Shown: positions 22,260-34,360 of the stretch, in pieces | Layout of the letters: every line of letters begins with the position of its first letter | How positions within the stretch are numbered: the stretch's first letter is position 1 | Origin: Vombatus ursinus | Lineage: Eukaryota > Chordata > Mammalia > Diprotodontia > Vombatidae | DNA length: 64,000 bases | Direction: 5' to 3' | Assembly (NCBI RefSeq): GCF_900497805.2 | Contig: NW_020954608.1 | Coordinates: 15,484,709-15,548,708, forward strand | The notes under the pieces: model-generated | Databases searched by the model: none | What the model was told of the DNA's origin: nothing | The model's input: the letters and a program-made list of their open reading frames with translations, nothing else | Made by a program: the position numbers and the translations under genes

Positions 22260-22950
22260 CAAAGCAATGGAATTTTTTATGAGACTAATCAAGGCATTTC
22301 TTAGTACCCCCAGTAACCTGCAAGAAAATCAATGAGAATAATATTGAAATTCACTGGAAGAAACTCAGGGTTATGATTGGCCTGATAACAAATGTAATAA
22401 TTGAATTCAGAATAACTGTTATGTGTTTAGGCTTGAAGTTCATTAATAATTTCATATTTAAAAAGAAAAAGGTTCAAGGCAGTGAACCTCTGTATGTAAA
22501 AACTCTTCAGTTCTCTGTGCTTTTTACTCATCATTGCATGCAATCCATTTATGAAAATTTTCAGATTCTTTGCAAGTTGGGTTCATGTATTTTAGTTGAT
22601 AGGTGACAGTGTGTAACAGTTACCTGGATAAACACGCCAAACAAACCTTTTAAGAATCATGCTTTCATTTTCTTTTTCTAGGAGATTTTGCATAAATTTC
22701 TTTTCTGGGTTGTACTTGGTACATTCAAGTCCAGGGAAAGAAAACAAATCAGACATTTTGGCTCCAACTCTGCTACAGATTGGCCTTGGGATCTTAGGTA
22801 AGCATCTCCCATGTGCCACTTTCCAAAATTTATGAAATAGCACGATTTTTTTGAATGATCTCTTTTAATTAAACACCACATGTATGTAGGTAGCAAAGAT
22901 TATAGGGATAGGAACAAGGATTGGACTTGTGTTTTCTATGGTATAGGAAG
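22260..22950. other. MAGI2: Intron just upstream of the exon, no recognised repeat
   Basis: About 690 bp without a recognised repeat next to the acceptor. Confidence 0.45.
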
Positions 22951-23017
22951 CTCCTGATGAGAAAGAGCTTCCACCAATGAAGGTCAGCATTTCTCTGCCA
23001 CTTATAGTATTAGAGTA

Positions 23018-23210
23018 GCTGCTCTAAACCTTTATTGTGTCATGGACCCATTTGGCACTCTGGTAAAAACTGTGGACCCCTACCCAGGATGATGTTTTTA
23101 AATGCATGAAATACATAGGATTATGAAGTAAATCAACTTCATAAAAATCTAGTGATCAAAATACTAAAAAATCCCGGAAATTCACAAATTCAAAATTAAG
23201 AATGCCTAAG
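23018..23210. mobile_element. hAT MITE, third copy
   Basis: 'tgtgtcatggacccatttgg' and 'atacataggattatgaagta' match the interior of the 15380-15576 element in the same orientation. The right end 'aaaattaagaatgcctaaga' resembles its terminal repeat. Confidence 0.55.
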
Positions 23211-23325
23211 AGAGTTACTTGGGGACAGTGAATGGCTAAGTTACTGGTCTAGGATCACACTTAACCCAGGTCTCCCTGGCTCTAAGGCCAGTTCTATCCA
23301 TTATGACACACTGTCTCTTTTTGCA
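23205..23325 (+). mobile_element. Marsupial MIR-like SINE fragment
   Basis: 'gagagttacttggggacagt', 'aacccaggtctccctggctc' and 'ctatccattatgacacactg' match the SINE at 40390-40605. Confidence 0.55.
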
Positions 23326-23910
23326 TAGATTAATGGCTACAAAATAGTTCTAAAATATTTTTAATCCAATTAAATGGAACAGATTATAATGAAATATATT
23401 CAGAAAATATCTTTCCCACCTAAAATCTACATGAAAAATATGATTGTACACTCACACTCATTCACATACATACTACAATTTCAGGGTTGGGTTAAAGGCC
23501 TGGTTCCCTAATTTTTGAGAACTGATTATGAAAACTGAGGTTGTCTGAACATTATGAAGGGTACATGAGGGAAGAAAAATTTGTTTTCAAAGACTGTCAA
23601 ATGAACAAGTAGACAGCAACTTCATTAGGGTCATTTTGACAAAAGTATGTTTTCAAGGGGAGAGTGGAGGAGAAGAACACAGCAATATGGATGCTTTAGG
23701 AATATAAAAAATTAAGTGGTTAGTACATGATTAAACTCTCCAATAACCTGGCAGTACTTTATTGCATACATGAAATATTTGGACAGCTAAGTAATGATTC
23801 AGCCCCAAATTTTTCTTGGATGGAGAGGTATGTGAATATTTGCCAGATTTCATTGAACTATGTACTCTGGTGGAACGTTTTTATATTCTCCCTTCTGAAT
23901 GGTGGTGCAG
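23326..23910. other. MAGI2: Intron with no recognised repeat
   Basis: No family recognised. Confidence 0.45.
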
Positions 23911-23911
23911 A

Positions 23912-24140
23912 GAATTAGTAGACAATGCTAAGTTCAAATCCAGCCTCAGACACTTACAAGCTGTAAGACCCTGGGCAAGTAACTTAACCTATATCTGCCT
24001 TAGTTTCCTCATCTGTAGAAAGGGGATAATAATAACACCTACTTCCTGGGTTTGTTGTGAGGATAAAGTGAGATAATATTTGCATAAAGCACACTGCAAA
24101 CCTTAAAGTACTATGTAAATGCTAGCTATTATTGTTAAAT
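23912..24140 (+). mobile_element. MIR, sense
   Basis: 'agttcaaatccagcctcaga', 'gaccctgggcaagtaactta', 'tttcctcatctgtagaaagg', 'tgttgtgaggataaagtgag' and 'gtaaatgctagctattattg' give the full MIR order. Confidence 0.88.
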
Positions 24141-24478
24141 ACAAATAACATTATTTTAACCATACCAAATATATAACATGGTGGTGGCCTACATGATGTG
24201 GTCAGAGATAGACTAGGCAAGCATCCTAGAGTATTAAAAGGAGCTTTAAGAAATCTGGTTTGCCTCCCTCTTGCCCTTCATTGTGTATGTCATGTCTACC
24301 AATAGGGGCAGGAAGGGGACTTAAGGATGGTAAATGGGATTAACAGGTTTGTCTCATGTTGATTTTTGCTCTCAAGTAATCTGGAATATTTCTCAGGCAT
24401 GAAGATAAAATTATACATTTTAAACAGCACATGGCTTTAACATCATTTATCCATTCCACACAATTTCATTAAGCTCCA
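24141..24478. other. MAGI2: Intron with no recognised repeat
   Basis: No family recognised. Confidence 0.4.
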
Positions 24479-24494
24479 AAAATATAAATAGAAT

Positions 24495-24748
24495 AGGAGT
24501 AGCTAGGTGGCACAGTGGATAGAGTGCTAGGCCTAGAGTCAGGAAGATCTGAGTTCAAATCTGACTTCAGAGATTTACTAGTTAAGTGACCCTGGGCAAG
24601 TCACTTAAACCCTTTTTGCCTCAGTTTCTACATCTGTAAAATGAGCTGGAGAAGGAAACGGTAAACCACTCCAGTATTTTTGCCAAGAAAACCTTAAAAG
24701 GAGTCACAAAGAGTCAGATATGGCTGAAAAAGACTAAATAACAACAAC
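24495..24748 (+). mobile_element. MAR1-type CORE-SINE, sense, with target duplication
   Basis: Full copy from 'agtagctaggtggcacagtg' to 'gactaaataacaacaac'. The flanks AAAATATAAATAGAAT (24479-24494) and AAAATATGAATAAAAT (24749-24764) match at 14 of 16. Confidence 0.92.
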
Positions 24749-24769
24749 AAAATATGAATAAAATGAACT

Positions 24770-25260
24770 CTAGGTACTGCAGAGAGAAGTATACTATGGT
24801 ATGTCCTGGCTTTATTTAAATTGGACCCCACATAAATAGAACCACCATGTTCAACTTCCTGCCTCCTGCTTGGTACTGTCCTGGCAATGTTACTATAAGT
24901 GTGCTAGCCTACTTATGAGTGAAATAGTTAGTCTCTTGTATTCTAGCAGCTTACTGTGGCATTGAAGGGAACAGATTAAGCCTGGATAAAGTCCTAAACA
25001 TGGAAAAACTCAGGAATTATTTTTCATGAAATAGGACAGAATTTTTCTCCTCTTTGTTAACTTCATCTCTTGAACAGAGACTATGTACCCCTAAATACTG
25101 TTGAATCATAGACTGTTCATGCAATATGAAAATTATACTCAATTTCCCTTTAATATCCAAGGGAAGAGAAAGGAAGGACATATATTTAGCACTTGCTACA
25201 CATCAATTAATCCTCAATGTACCAAGCAGGGCCAGGTAAGGAAAAAGGTCTATTAGAGAG
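24770..25260. other. MAGI2: Intron with no recognised repeat
   Basis: No family recognised. Confidence 0.45.
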
Positions 25261-25261
25261 G

Positions 25262-25500
25262 CATTATGATTTAGAGGTGACAGATTACACTGGACTCAGA
25301 GGGAGGAGACCTGAGTTCAAAGGCTGATTTTGATACTTGCCACCTGTTTAACCATTGCCAACTCACTTAAAATTCCTTAAGCCTCAGTTTTCTTCTCTGT
25401 AAAATGGATAGAATAGCATTTGCTTCACAGATTGTTATGAAGAAAGTGCTTTGTAAACCTTAAGGCACTTTAGAAGTGTGAGTTGGTATTACACTGCCTA
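25262..25500 (+). mobile_element. MIR, sense
   Basis: 'gcattatgatttagaggtga', 'gacctgagttcaaaggctga', 'tctctgtaaaatggatagaa' and 'ttgtaaaccttaaggcactt'. Confidence 0.75.
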
Positions 25501-26910
25501 GTCCTCCTTTTTGGTGAGCCCACAAGATGGCAGAAGGAGTTATGACCTTTACTGAATTGGAAGAGCTGGTTGGCAGATGACAGAGAGAAGGAAAGCTCTG
25601 GTGAACCAAAAGGGTTCATGATTCTCACCAACTTGAAACCTATTACAATAAGATTATAAGATTAACATTGTAGAACAGGAGTAGAGCCTGGCCTTTTGCC
25701 TAGGGTTAGTTTCTTAGGGCTACACTGTTTCTAGGTCATCTTTTTCTATAGTCTTTTATCTGGCCAAGTCACATACCAAAGCAACGCTTTCTTTGTGAAG
25801 CTCCCCTTGTAGAAACAGGGACAGTCTCAGATGACAATTTTCCTGTCTGTATTTTTCTTTCTTGGACCTCCTTGACCTAGTTTCTGAGGATTTCCCTAGT
25901 CTTGCCACCCAAAATGTCCATAAGAATCCCCAGAGAAATATAACTTAATTCCAGCTTCCTTTTTGTTGTTTGAAGCATGTTTGGTACATGAATAGGAGGC
26001 TGCATATTATATTATAACTAAAACTCCTCTGGGGAAAATAGTTATTTCATCAGAACATTTGTCTCTGTGGGAGATGACCCTGGATTCTTGAAGATGATGC
26101 TAACAGAGCATAAGCTCTGGCAACTCTTACTGACCTGGAAATGCATCCCAGTGACAGACTGTCATCTAGATACTAGCCTACCTACCAAAGTACAGGGAGA
26201 TTCATCAAAGAAAAGGTGGATGTCAGGTGATAAATTTTAAGACCATAGCAACTCATTAAACCATCTCCTAAGGGATGGAAGTTTAATCGGCAACCGTGTA
26301 AATTATTTCTACCTCAATGAAATGTCACATCTTTTTGAAAACTAAAGAAATTACTATAAGTGTACATATTAGACCTGCACTTTCAAACACCTATGTTTTA
26401 ATGGAGACATCTGTTCATGTGTGGATTGTTAGGGGTACAGCCAAAATACACTATTGGAAATATATGAAAGTCCCCAGGGTTGATAATACAAGTGCTGCTG
26501 GAAGAATTTGAGAAAATCCTTAGATGATGAGCAATCTTCATAATAAACCAATGGCTGATTTGATCTGTGTTTTCCCCTATCCTAAGAGTCAGGGCCTAAC
26601 ACTTGTGTACCCCAGAGTTAGGAATTATGGGACCAAAGTGAAATCACCTGATGGGGTTATTTCTTCAATCTGTGTATAATTGCAATAAACCTTGTCTAAA
26701 ACCACCTTCTTTCTACAAAAACATTCAGCATGCCAAGGTATTCCTTTTCATCCCTACTTGCCTGGCATGCCAAAAGAAAAGCATTTAATCTTTCGGCACA
26801 TTTCTTATAAAAAGTTGCCAAACCCATATAGTATGTAATGTAAGGAAAAAATGATTTATGGGGTATCATTAGGGAAAGCTTCTTGGAGGATATTAACATG
26901 TATTTAATAA
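25501..26910. other. MAGI2: Intron, 1.4 kb unassigned
   Basis: No repeat was named with confidence. The 26060-26330 part ('ctctggcaactcttactgac', 'taatcggcaaccgtgtaaat') has a non-random look and may be an unplaced repeat. An AATAAA lies near 26685. Confidence 0.4.
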
Positions 26911-26914
26911 ATCC

Positions 26915-27095
26915 AGCCTTAGACACTGACTAGCTGTGTGACCTGGGGCAAGTCACTTAACCCTTTTTGCCTCTTTTCCTCATCTGTAAAATGAGCTGGA
27001 GAAGGAAATAGCAAACCATTCCAGGATTTTTGCCAAAAAAACCTAAAATGGGTTCACAAAGAGTCAGATATGACTGAAACACTGAACAACAAATA
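26915..27095 (+). mobile_element. MAR1-type CORE-SINE, 5'-truncated
   Basis: Starts inside the tRNA-related part ('gccttagacactgactagct') and runs to 'actgaaacactgaacaacaa'. Confidence 0.88.
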
Positions 27096-27099
27096 AATT

Positions 27100-28838
27100 A
27101 GAGCATAAACTCATAAGGCTGAAACACCTCATCTAATCAAGCATTTCCCAATCAGTGAGCTACAGCACAAAACTTTGGCACCTCGTGGCACGCAGTTGCC
27201 ACAAAAAGGGACAACTGAGCTGTTGGGGTGGTAAAGTAGCTGTTATAGTTAAGAGCCTTGCGGTCTTTCTACCATGTTGGAGTTGCCTAAAACCAACAAA
27301 AAATCTAAAAGTGACAGAGATGTTGGTTAGAATTTTTAATGAATGGCTTTAAAAGTATGATAAAATGATACTTCTGTTGCAGAATTGATAAGTTGCGGGA
27401 AGAGGGAGAGACAGTAAACTAGGTGAAACATCTTTATAATGGAACAGTTAGACTCCAGGGATCTGCTATTCTTGGGAGTCTTCTGTGGTGTATATCTGTT
27501 TGTATTTCTCTGTATTGTGTGTGACCTTGAGGAAATTTAATCTCCTGTGGAATTTTGAAAACTATCTGAAGCCTCAGACACACAAGTTGGTGGTGTGGAG
27601 TCTGAGTCATGACACCAGAGATAGTTATAACCTTAATGCCTTCAAAGATATTGCTTACTCTTAATTGAGAGTATGGCAGTGAAAGGGTTTAAGACCCTGA
27701 TACATGAAGCTATCTTTCATTTTATCATTATTATTTCCAATTTTTCACTGGAGTAGAATATGGAAGGTAGAGTTAGTACCATCATTGTCAAGAGAGAAGG
27801 GAGACAGTCTTCCACAACTCCTAAATATAGATAAAATGTGGTTTGGGATAGAGGACTTCTATGAACTCAATTACTTGTTGAATTGGGACAGAGGTGGGAG
27901 AAGTAGAGAACAGACCTCCTCCTTCAGTTATATATCTGGTTTCTAAAAGTGACAAAAATTGACATAGGTTAAAGACAAAAAAAAAATGTCAGGTGAATGA
28001 TTGTCTCCTAACTTTGAGTAAGGTATTCAGTGTCAGCCAAACCACCCAGAATAACTGGGCCTACATCTTCTTCTTAAGGATATCACTGAAAGGTTATTTT
28101 TACAGCTGCAATAGTAATCTATTCTATGTGCAGCTCTTGCTGTCCAAAGTTTTTCATTATGCCCAATATAATTCCCTTATGCTGTAAATCAAGACCATTT
28201 TTTTCTGCACTCCAAGTGAAGCATTATTATGTTATTTTGTAAATGTAACTTGACCCAGATTCTAAAAAAAAATCTAGACCTTAATCCCATCACAGTGCAG
28301 GTTACAAGAGCAATCATTAATTGAAAGAGAATTGTACCTGGGAAGCTATAACTTTGCTATGTTACAGACTTGAAAACATTTGTCTTGGAGATTGTAGTAT
28401 TGTAGAAATTCATTACATCATACTGGGACGATGAAAGGGAAAGAAATATTTGGACATTCATTAGGCCTCTGGTATGGAAACTTTGAGAGTTCAGATGAAA
28501 ATGCCTTTATCAGAAAGAGTTCATTAATTTCTAGTTTATATACATAAATATCATTATAAATGACAATAAGTCTGGTCAAGTTGTGGCTTTGACTATAGTT
28601 TAAAGATATGTGAAGGAAATACTTCATGTAGGGGAGATATACTGCAGAAAGCATATGTATTTTCTATAAATGGTAAGAACTGGTCCATCAACCAGATGAA
28701 AATGCAAAAAGGCCTCCAATCTTTTTTTTTGGTAGCATCCTGTGACCAAGAAGCAAGAGATCCTTGATTTCATAAAGTTTCTAGATCACCTGCAAACTTT
28801 ATTTTTTTATGTTCATACTTTGTGTGTGATCCCTGTAC
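27100..28838. other. MAGI2: Intron, 1.7 kb with no recognised repeat
   Basis: Free of recognised repeats. Open frames (such as 27704-27946, 27993-28187) are short and featureless. Confidence 0.45.
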
Positions 28839-28839
28839 A

Positions 28840-29035
28840 TAGTCCTAATTGATGAAAACACTGGAAGAAATGAACCACATATATATTGACATTCTTGCCA
28901 CAAATGAAACTGGAAGATATAAAGAAGTTGTAGCTAAACGAGAAGGTGATGCCTCAGTTCTACTCAGGGAACTAAACAAAGATGGCAGTAGAGTAGATTT
29001 CATCTACTCAATTTCATCAATGAGGGGAAGGAAAT
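28840..29035 (+). mobile_element. RTE LINE endonuclease-domain fragment
   Basis: An open frame from 28849 reads DILATNETGRYKEVVAKREG, then SVLLRELNKDGSRVDFI, aligning with the RTE-class endonuclease stretch recalled as DILALSETRR, VLLGEAN and GFI. About 60 codons remain open, then it joins a MIR-like SINE. Confidence 0.65.
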
Positions 29036-29285
29036 CAGTATTTACATTGGACCCACTAGATGCCAGGCATTTTGCTTAGCACATTGCATATATTATCCCA
29101 TTTGATCCTCACAATAACCCTCAGAGATAGGTGCTATTAGGATACCCATTTTATAGTTGGCGAAACTGAAGCAAACAGGTTAAATGACTTGTCCAGGGGT
29201 CATATAGCTAGTAAGTGTCAGAAGTCATATTTGAATTCAGATCTTTGTGACTCTAGGCCTAGTGTTATATCAATGAGGCTTGCCT
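29036..29285 (+). mobile_element. MIR-like SINE, sense
   Basis: 'gtatttacattggacccact', 'tgatcctcacaataaccctc', 'taaatgacttgtccaggggt' and 'ctctaggcctagtgttatat'. The last codons of the RTE frame run into it. Confidence 0.7.
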
Positions 29286-29339
29286 TTGCTATGCTCATGA
29301 TGCCACATAAATGAAGGGACTACGACAAAGATAATAGTA

Positions 29340-29412
29340 TCTTACATACTTAATATTAATTACAGTTAATTACAGTTAATTATAATAATTAATTACAATT
29401 AAAATTAATTAC
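29340..29412. repeat. AT-rich short tandem repeat
   Basis: Imperfect 'ttacagttaa' and 'taattacaat' units. Confidence 0.75.
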
Positions 29413-29921
29413 ACAGGATGAAGACAAAGAAAAATTCTAAGAAATCAACAAGATTCTTCAAATTGAATCAATATTGTTGAAAGGTGCTAAATGCAGCATG
29501 CAGCAAAACCATTATGTCACAAAAAAAAGGAAAAAGAAAAGAAAAAAAGACAAAAAAGAAAGGAGAAATAAATTCCTGGGGTAGAAATCAGAAGAGAAAT
29601 AGCTATTCCATCTTGGGATTTCTGATTAAGAGGAAGAAGAGGCAGTTATAATCTAACACACATGCCAGATTTTAGGAGAGTAGATTTCAAAGTGTTTGGA
29701 GAAAGACAGATCGCACAGATTAAAATTCTACTTGGGAAATCATCTCAGGAGGGACAGGGAGCTCTCAAGAATGAAATGCTGAAAATGCCAAAAGGAATAG
29801 TTCTAATGAGGAGGAAAGAAAAGAGGGAATTATCTAAAGAGACTGATGGGAATATACAGGGTTCCTTACACATCTTGACTTTTAAAAAGATAAGAGAGAT
29901 GACACGAGAGGGCAATAATAA

Positions 29922-30150
29922 TAATGATGATAATAGCTAGTATATATATAGCACTTTAAGGTTTGCAAAGCCCTTTGCATTTGTTACATCAATTGCTTCT
30001 CACAATTTTAAACCTTCATTTTATAATTGAGGAAACTGAGGCTGAGAAGTTGTGACTTAAACACAATCACACAACAGTATTTGTCTGAGGCAGAATTTGA
30101 CCCTAGGTCTTCCTGATTCTAGTACAGTTTCCACTGTACTATCATGAAAT
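29922..30150 (+). mobile_element. MIR-like SINE nested in L3
   Basis: 'atagctagtatatatatagc', 'taaggtttgcaaagcccttt', 'gaggaaactgaggctgagaa' and 'cctaggtcttcctgattcta'. Confidence 0.8.
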
Positions 30151-30281
30151 ATATCTACAAAAGGGTGGCATGGTTTTACCACATGGTGTCTGGAATACCA
30201 AAGCTGAAATTGGCAAAGAAAGTTAAGGACAACAAACAATCAGCAAACATTTATTACGTGCCTGGTATACACTGAAGCATG

Positions 30282-30541
30282 GGGCAACTAGGTGGTGCAG
30301 TGGATAGAATACTAGGCCTGGAATCAGGAAGACTCATCTTTCTGAGTTCAAATCCAGCCTCAGACACTTACTAGCTGTGTGTCTCTGGGCAAGTCACTTC
30401 ATCCTGTTTGCTTCAGTTTCTTCATCTGTAAAATGATCTGGTGAAGGAAATGGCAAACCCCTCCAGTATCTTTGCCAAGAAAACCCTAAATGTGGAAATG
30501 AAGAGTCAGACAGGAATGAAAAATGACTGAACAACAACAAT
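30282..30541 (+). mobile_element. MAR1-type CORE-SINE nested in L3
   Basis: Full copy from 'ggggcaactaggtggtgcag' to 'gactgaacaacaacaa'. Confidence 0.9.
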
Positions 30542-32085
30542 ACCTATTGAACCTAAAAGAAGGAACAGAGAAGGGGTAAGATTGCTGCCTGGGGTGGATA
30601 GGACAATGGTCACAAGTTTAAGACAGAAGGTAACTCTTACTTTGCTTCTGTTATCTTTCCTAAGGAGAATGATGGAAAAGACTGAAAAAGACACTGGAAA
30701 AGAGAAAAACATGGCTAACAGAAAAATGACAGTTATGAGAAAGCAATACGGATGTACTTAGCTGCCCCAAGTGAGGTCAAGAAACTAGGCCCAGATGAAC
30801 TACATCCAGGGATCCTGAAAGCACTGGGAGATATTATTGATGGGCTATTGTCAGTGATCTTTAAAATACTGAAGAGAAAGAAGATGTGTCATGGAGTTGA
30901 AGAGGGGAAATGTCATTTTAATTTTCAGTAAAGGGAAAAATGTAGTCATAAGCCATTGTTATATTGACTTTGATTCCTGACAAAATTTAGAATGTACATA
31001 TGATTAACAGGATTCAGTGAACATCATTTAAAGGAAATAGTGATCAGAAAAAGCCAGAAATGGTCTCAACAAGACTAAACCATACCAAATTAACCTTATT
31101 TCCTTTCTCTTTTTGACAGAATTATTAGACTGGTAGGTTAGGGGAATGAAGTAAATATAGTTTACACACTTTTAACAATGAATTTAAGAAAGTCTTGCAA
31201 GCTATTCTTGTGGCTAAGATGGGAAGATACAGGCTAATTAGCTACATTTAGATGGACTAAAATTCATTGAATGGACAGACCCAAAGATTAGTTATTAATG
31301 ATTTCATGTGAACTCGGAATGAAGTCTTTAATGAACTGCCCTGGTTTTTGGCCCTTTGCAGATTAGTATTTATATCAAGATTTGGATGGGAACAGAGAGA
31401 GCAAGCTTTTCAAATTTGCAAATGAAACAATTCTGGGAGGGAAAACTAACACACTGGATAACAGATTATGGATCTAAAAATATTTTGATAGGCTAGAATG
31501 ACAGATTGAATATAACAGGATAAAAAGGATAAAATTGGATATAAAGTTCTGCACTTTGGTTCAAAAATCAATTTCACAAGTCTAAGGTGGCTAGACAACA
31601 ATTTGTGTGAAAAAAATTGAGGGATTTAGTGAATACAAATTTCATAGGATGAGGCAAGCAAAAAAACCCAAATGCAATCTCAAGCTGCATGTGTTCTGGG
31701 TGAAGAAGACCAGGGTTCTGCTCTTCTCTTCCCCGGCCAAATCACTTGTGAAGGATAGTGTTCCATTCTGAATATCATATTTTAGGAAGGATATTAACAA
31801 GTTGGAGAATGTCCAGAGGAGAAAGGGTGAGAGGAAGAGCCTTTGCATCATATTGCACAAGGGTCAATCGAAGAAACTAGAGGTGTTTTGCCTGGAGAAG
31901 AGACGACTTATAAATGTCTGCAAGCTTTAAAGGGATGGCTTTTAGACTTGCCTCCATTTGGATACAGAGGACAGACCCAGAAAAATGGATGGAATTTTCA
32001 GATTTATCCTACATACAGCAAAGAATTTCCTAATAATTGGAGCTGTCCAACAACGTAATGAGTTGCCTTGGGAGGCAGTGGGTTT

Positions 32086-32420
32086 TCTTTCACTTCCCAG
32101 GAAGCCTTTCTCTGGGACTGTTACTACTTCCTAGACACAAATGTCCTTAAATAATCTCTTGCTCTTGACAAAACTGACCCATCCTGATTTCTGACCATAC
32201 ACACATTTCATGATGTCATTTATGCCCCTTCTTGGTTATATCATCTTTGGAAAATATTCTGGAATCTACTTACACCCACAATAAGTTTTTCCATTTCTCT
32301 TTGGGCCATGTACTACTTTTATTTCCCAGAGATTATGTCTTATTAAATGTTTTTTTTATCAATTCAATCCATTATAACACCTCACACAAAATACCTGCTT
32401 AATAAGTGTTTATGAAATTT
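32086..32420 (+). mobile_element. L2 LINE 3' end, sense
   Basis: 'cttcccaggaagcctttctc' near 32093 and 'ctgcttaataagtgtttatg' near 32396 fit the L2 3' end; strongly diverged. Confidence 0.5.
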
Positions 32421-32845
32421 ACTTGTCCAGGTAAGATATCTGAAGGATCAATGAAGGTCCTAAAAATTTCAAGGAGATCAATGGGGGTAAAAGAGAATTG
32501 TGGCTGGGGGGAAACCTTTCTGTGGCCCTCAAACTATGCCAGCAGTGGCTACCTCCTCTATCTGGCAATTTGTAAACTAGTTTCAATGGCTTTCATTTCA
32601 GGAGATGGAAATGAGAGAAATGTTGCAGTTTGTTTTATTTACACAAATAGAAATAGGCACTGGAACAGATAATTAGTCAGTGCCAAAAGGATCATCGGAC
32701 TTTAGAAGACAAGTGTTTATCTCCAAAGTGCATGAAGAGTACAGTGGGGTGAGAGGGTCCCACAGTGACCTACAACCCCTAATCACTCTGAAATTGAATG
32801 CTGTTTATTTGGCCTGTTGACTATAGATTAGGCAGACAGACCGTG
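32421..32845. other. MAGI2: Intron with no recognised repeat
   Basis: No family recognised. Confidence 0.4.
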
Positions 32846-32854
32846 TAAGAAGTG

Positions 32855-33040
32855 ACAATAAGTAATAAGTGGAGTCAGAGGTCCAGATTTCAATCTTGGT
32901 TCTGCTTTTACTACCAGTGTGATTTTGGGCAAGCCCCTTAATCTTTCCAGACTTCAGTGTCTGTATGTGTAAAAAAAGGGGTTTGGACCAAATGACCAAG
33001 GAAGTCCCTCTAGTTCTAAATCTATGATGAGAGCTGTCTA
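32855..33040 (+). mobile_element. MIR3-like SINE, sense
   Basis: 'tggagtcagaggtccagatt', 'gtgattttgggcaagcccct' and 'cctctagttctaaatctatg'. Confidence 0.78.
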
Positions 33041-33149
33041 GCCACTTACTAAGATTAAAAACTAATTGTTTTGCCTCCTTCTCATCAGGTGGTCCATTAC
33101 CTGACAATGACTCCTTCAATGTATCTTTCATTTCTAAAAGTCCTCTTAA

Positions 33150-33405
33150 TTATAATGATAACAATAGCTAGCATTTATAGCAATTTAGGGTTTGTAAAAT
33201 GCTTTGCAAATATTACCTCATTTGATCTTCAAAACAACCCCAGAAGGTAGCCCCATGTTACAGATGAAGAAACAGAAGCAGAGGTTATGACCTGATCACT
33301 GTCATGCAGCTAATAAGTGTCTGAGTCCACATTTGACCTCGGCTTTTCCTGAGTCCAGGTCCAGCGTTGCATCCACTGAATCTCTTAGCTACTACCTCTT
33401 CTTTT
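33150..33405 (+). mobile_element. MIR-like CORE-SINE, sense
   Basis: 'acaatagctagcatttatag', 'taaaatgctttgcaaatatt', 'aaaacaaccccagaaggtag' and 'cttttcctgagtccaggtcc'. Confidence 0.85.
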
Positions 33406-34289
33406 TAAATGAGCTGTGAGTAAAGCCCTATGTTAGTATGCAGAGAGATACCTAAGATACTGACTTAACTACTCATCACTCAAAAGAATGAAAGATTTAC
33501 TAACCATATTTTATAATTCCTTAATTTCAACTGTGTGACCTGGTACAGATGCTTAATTGAAAGCTTGCTTAAAAAATATGCTTAACCAGCATGCATCCAA
33601 CAATTACTCCCTGGCAGATGTGAACTAGTCCAACTATCTATTTACATTTCTTTTGTGTTTGGCATAGAGTAGTAAGAGATATTTAAATAGAAGCATTTCA
33701 GTTTGTTGGAAAGGGAAAAGAAAATAAATACCGGGAGAATGTAAAGACACTGATTATCTGCTGATCTGGCAGAGAAGAATCAACACTGTGGATTAAAACG
33801 ATAAGGAAAGCAGCAGAAAAAGAGTGTGCCAATGCCTGACTCTTACAAAGCCCCAAGAGCAATCTCTTCCTAAATAGACAACTTGTTCACTTCAAGAATT
33901 CAATATCATAAAATGGTCTGTAAAGCTGTCAATTCCTCCAAAAGGATGCAATGAATTTTAAACAAAATGACAAATATAGCATAAGGGGGATCATATGAAA
34001 TGAAAAATAGGAACCTGTTTTCTGAAGAAAACTTACAACTTTATTGCAGGAAAAGATGTACATACAAATACTTGAACTAACATATGCACATATATACTTT
34101 ATATATATATATACACACATATAGGCATATGTGTACATACACAATATCCAAAAATTTTGGTTTATATGAATTCTTCAGAAAAATCTAAGTGGTTTTGAGG
34201 GCAAGATAAACATATATTTTAAATTTATTCCTTCTACTCAGATGGGACACAGCTGTGTAAGTATGCTTCCAGATACATACACATATATA
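33406..34289. other. MAGI2: Intron with no recognised repeat
   Basis: No family recognised. A short TA/CA run lies at 34079-34140. Confidence 0.45.
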
Positions 34290-34292
34290 CAT

Positions 34293-34293
<1 letters not shown>

Positions 34294-34360
<67 letters not shown>
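34294..34360. repeat. (TC)n(AC)n microsatellite
   Basis: About 24 TC units followed by about 9 AC units. Confidence 0.95.

Larger units (their letters stand above)
29640..32085 (+). mobile_element. CR1/L3 LINE, long sense copy with nested SINEs
   Basis: 'cccagatgaactacatccag' near 30790, 'ggaaatgtcattttaatttt' near 30905, 'taaccttatttcctttctct' near 31092, 'aaatttgcaaatgaaacaat' near 31413, 'atattttaggaaggatatta' near 31778 and 'gcctggagaagagacgactt' near 31890 follow the L3 reverse-transcriptase order to near its 3' end. Upstream sequence (29640-29920) probably belongs to it. Two SINEs interrupt it. Frames are broken. Confidence 0.72.

Noticed and set aside
22199-22260. Apparent N-terminal extension (Met at 22260) of the MAGI2 frame
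   Set aside because: These codons are the polypyrimidine tract and upstream intron read through. A consensus AG at 22201-22200 defines the exon start.
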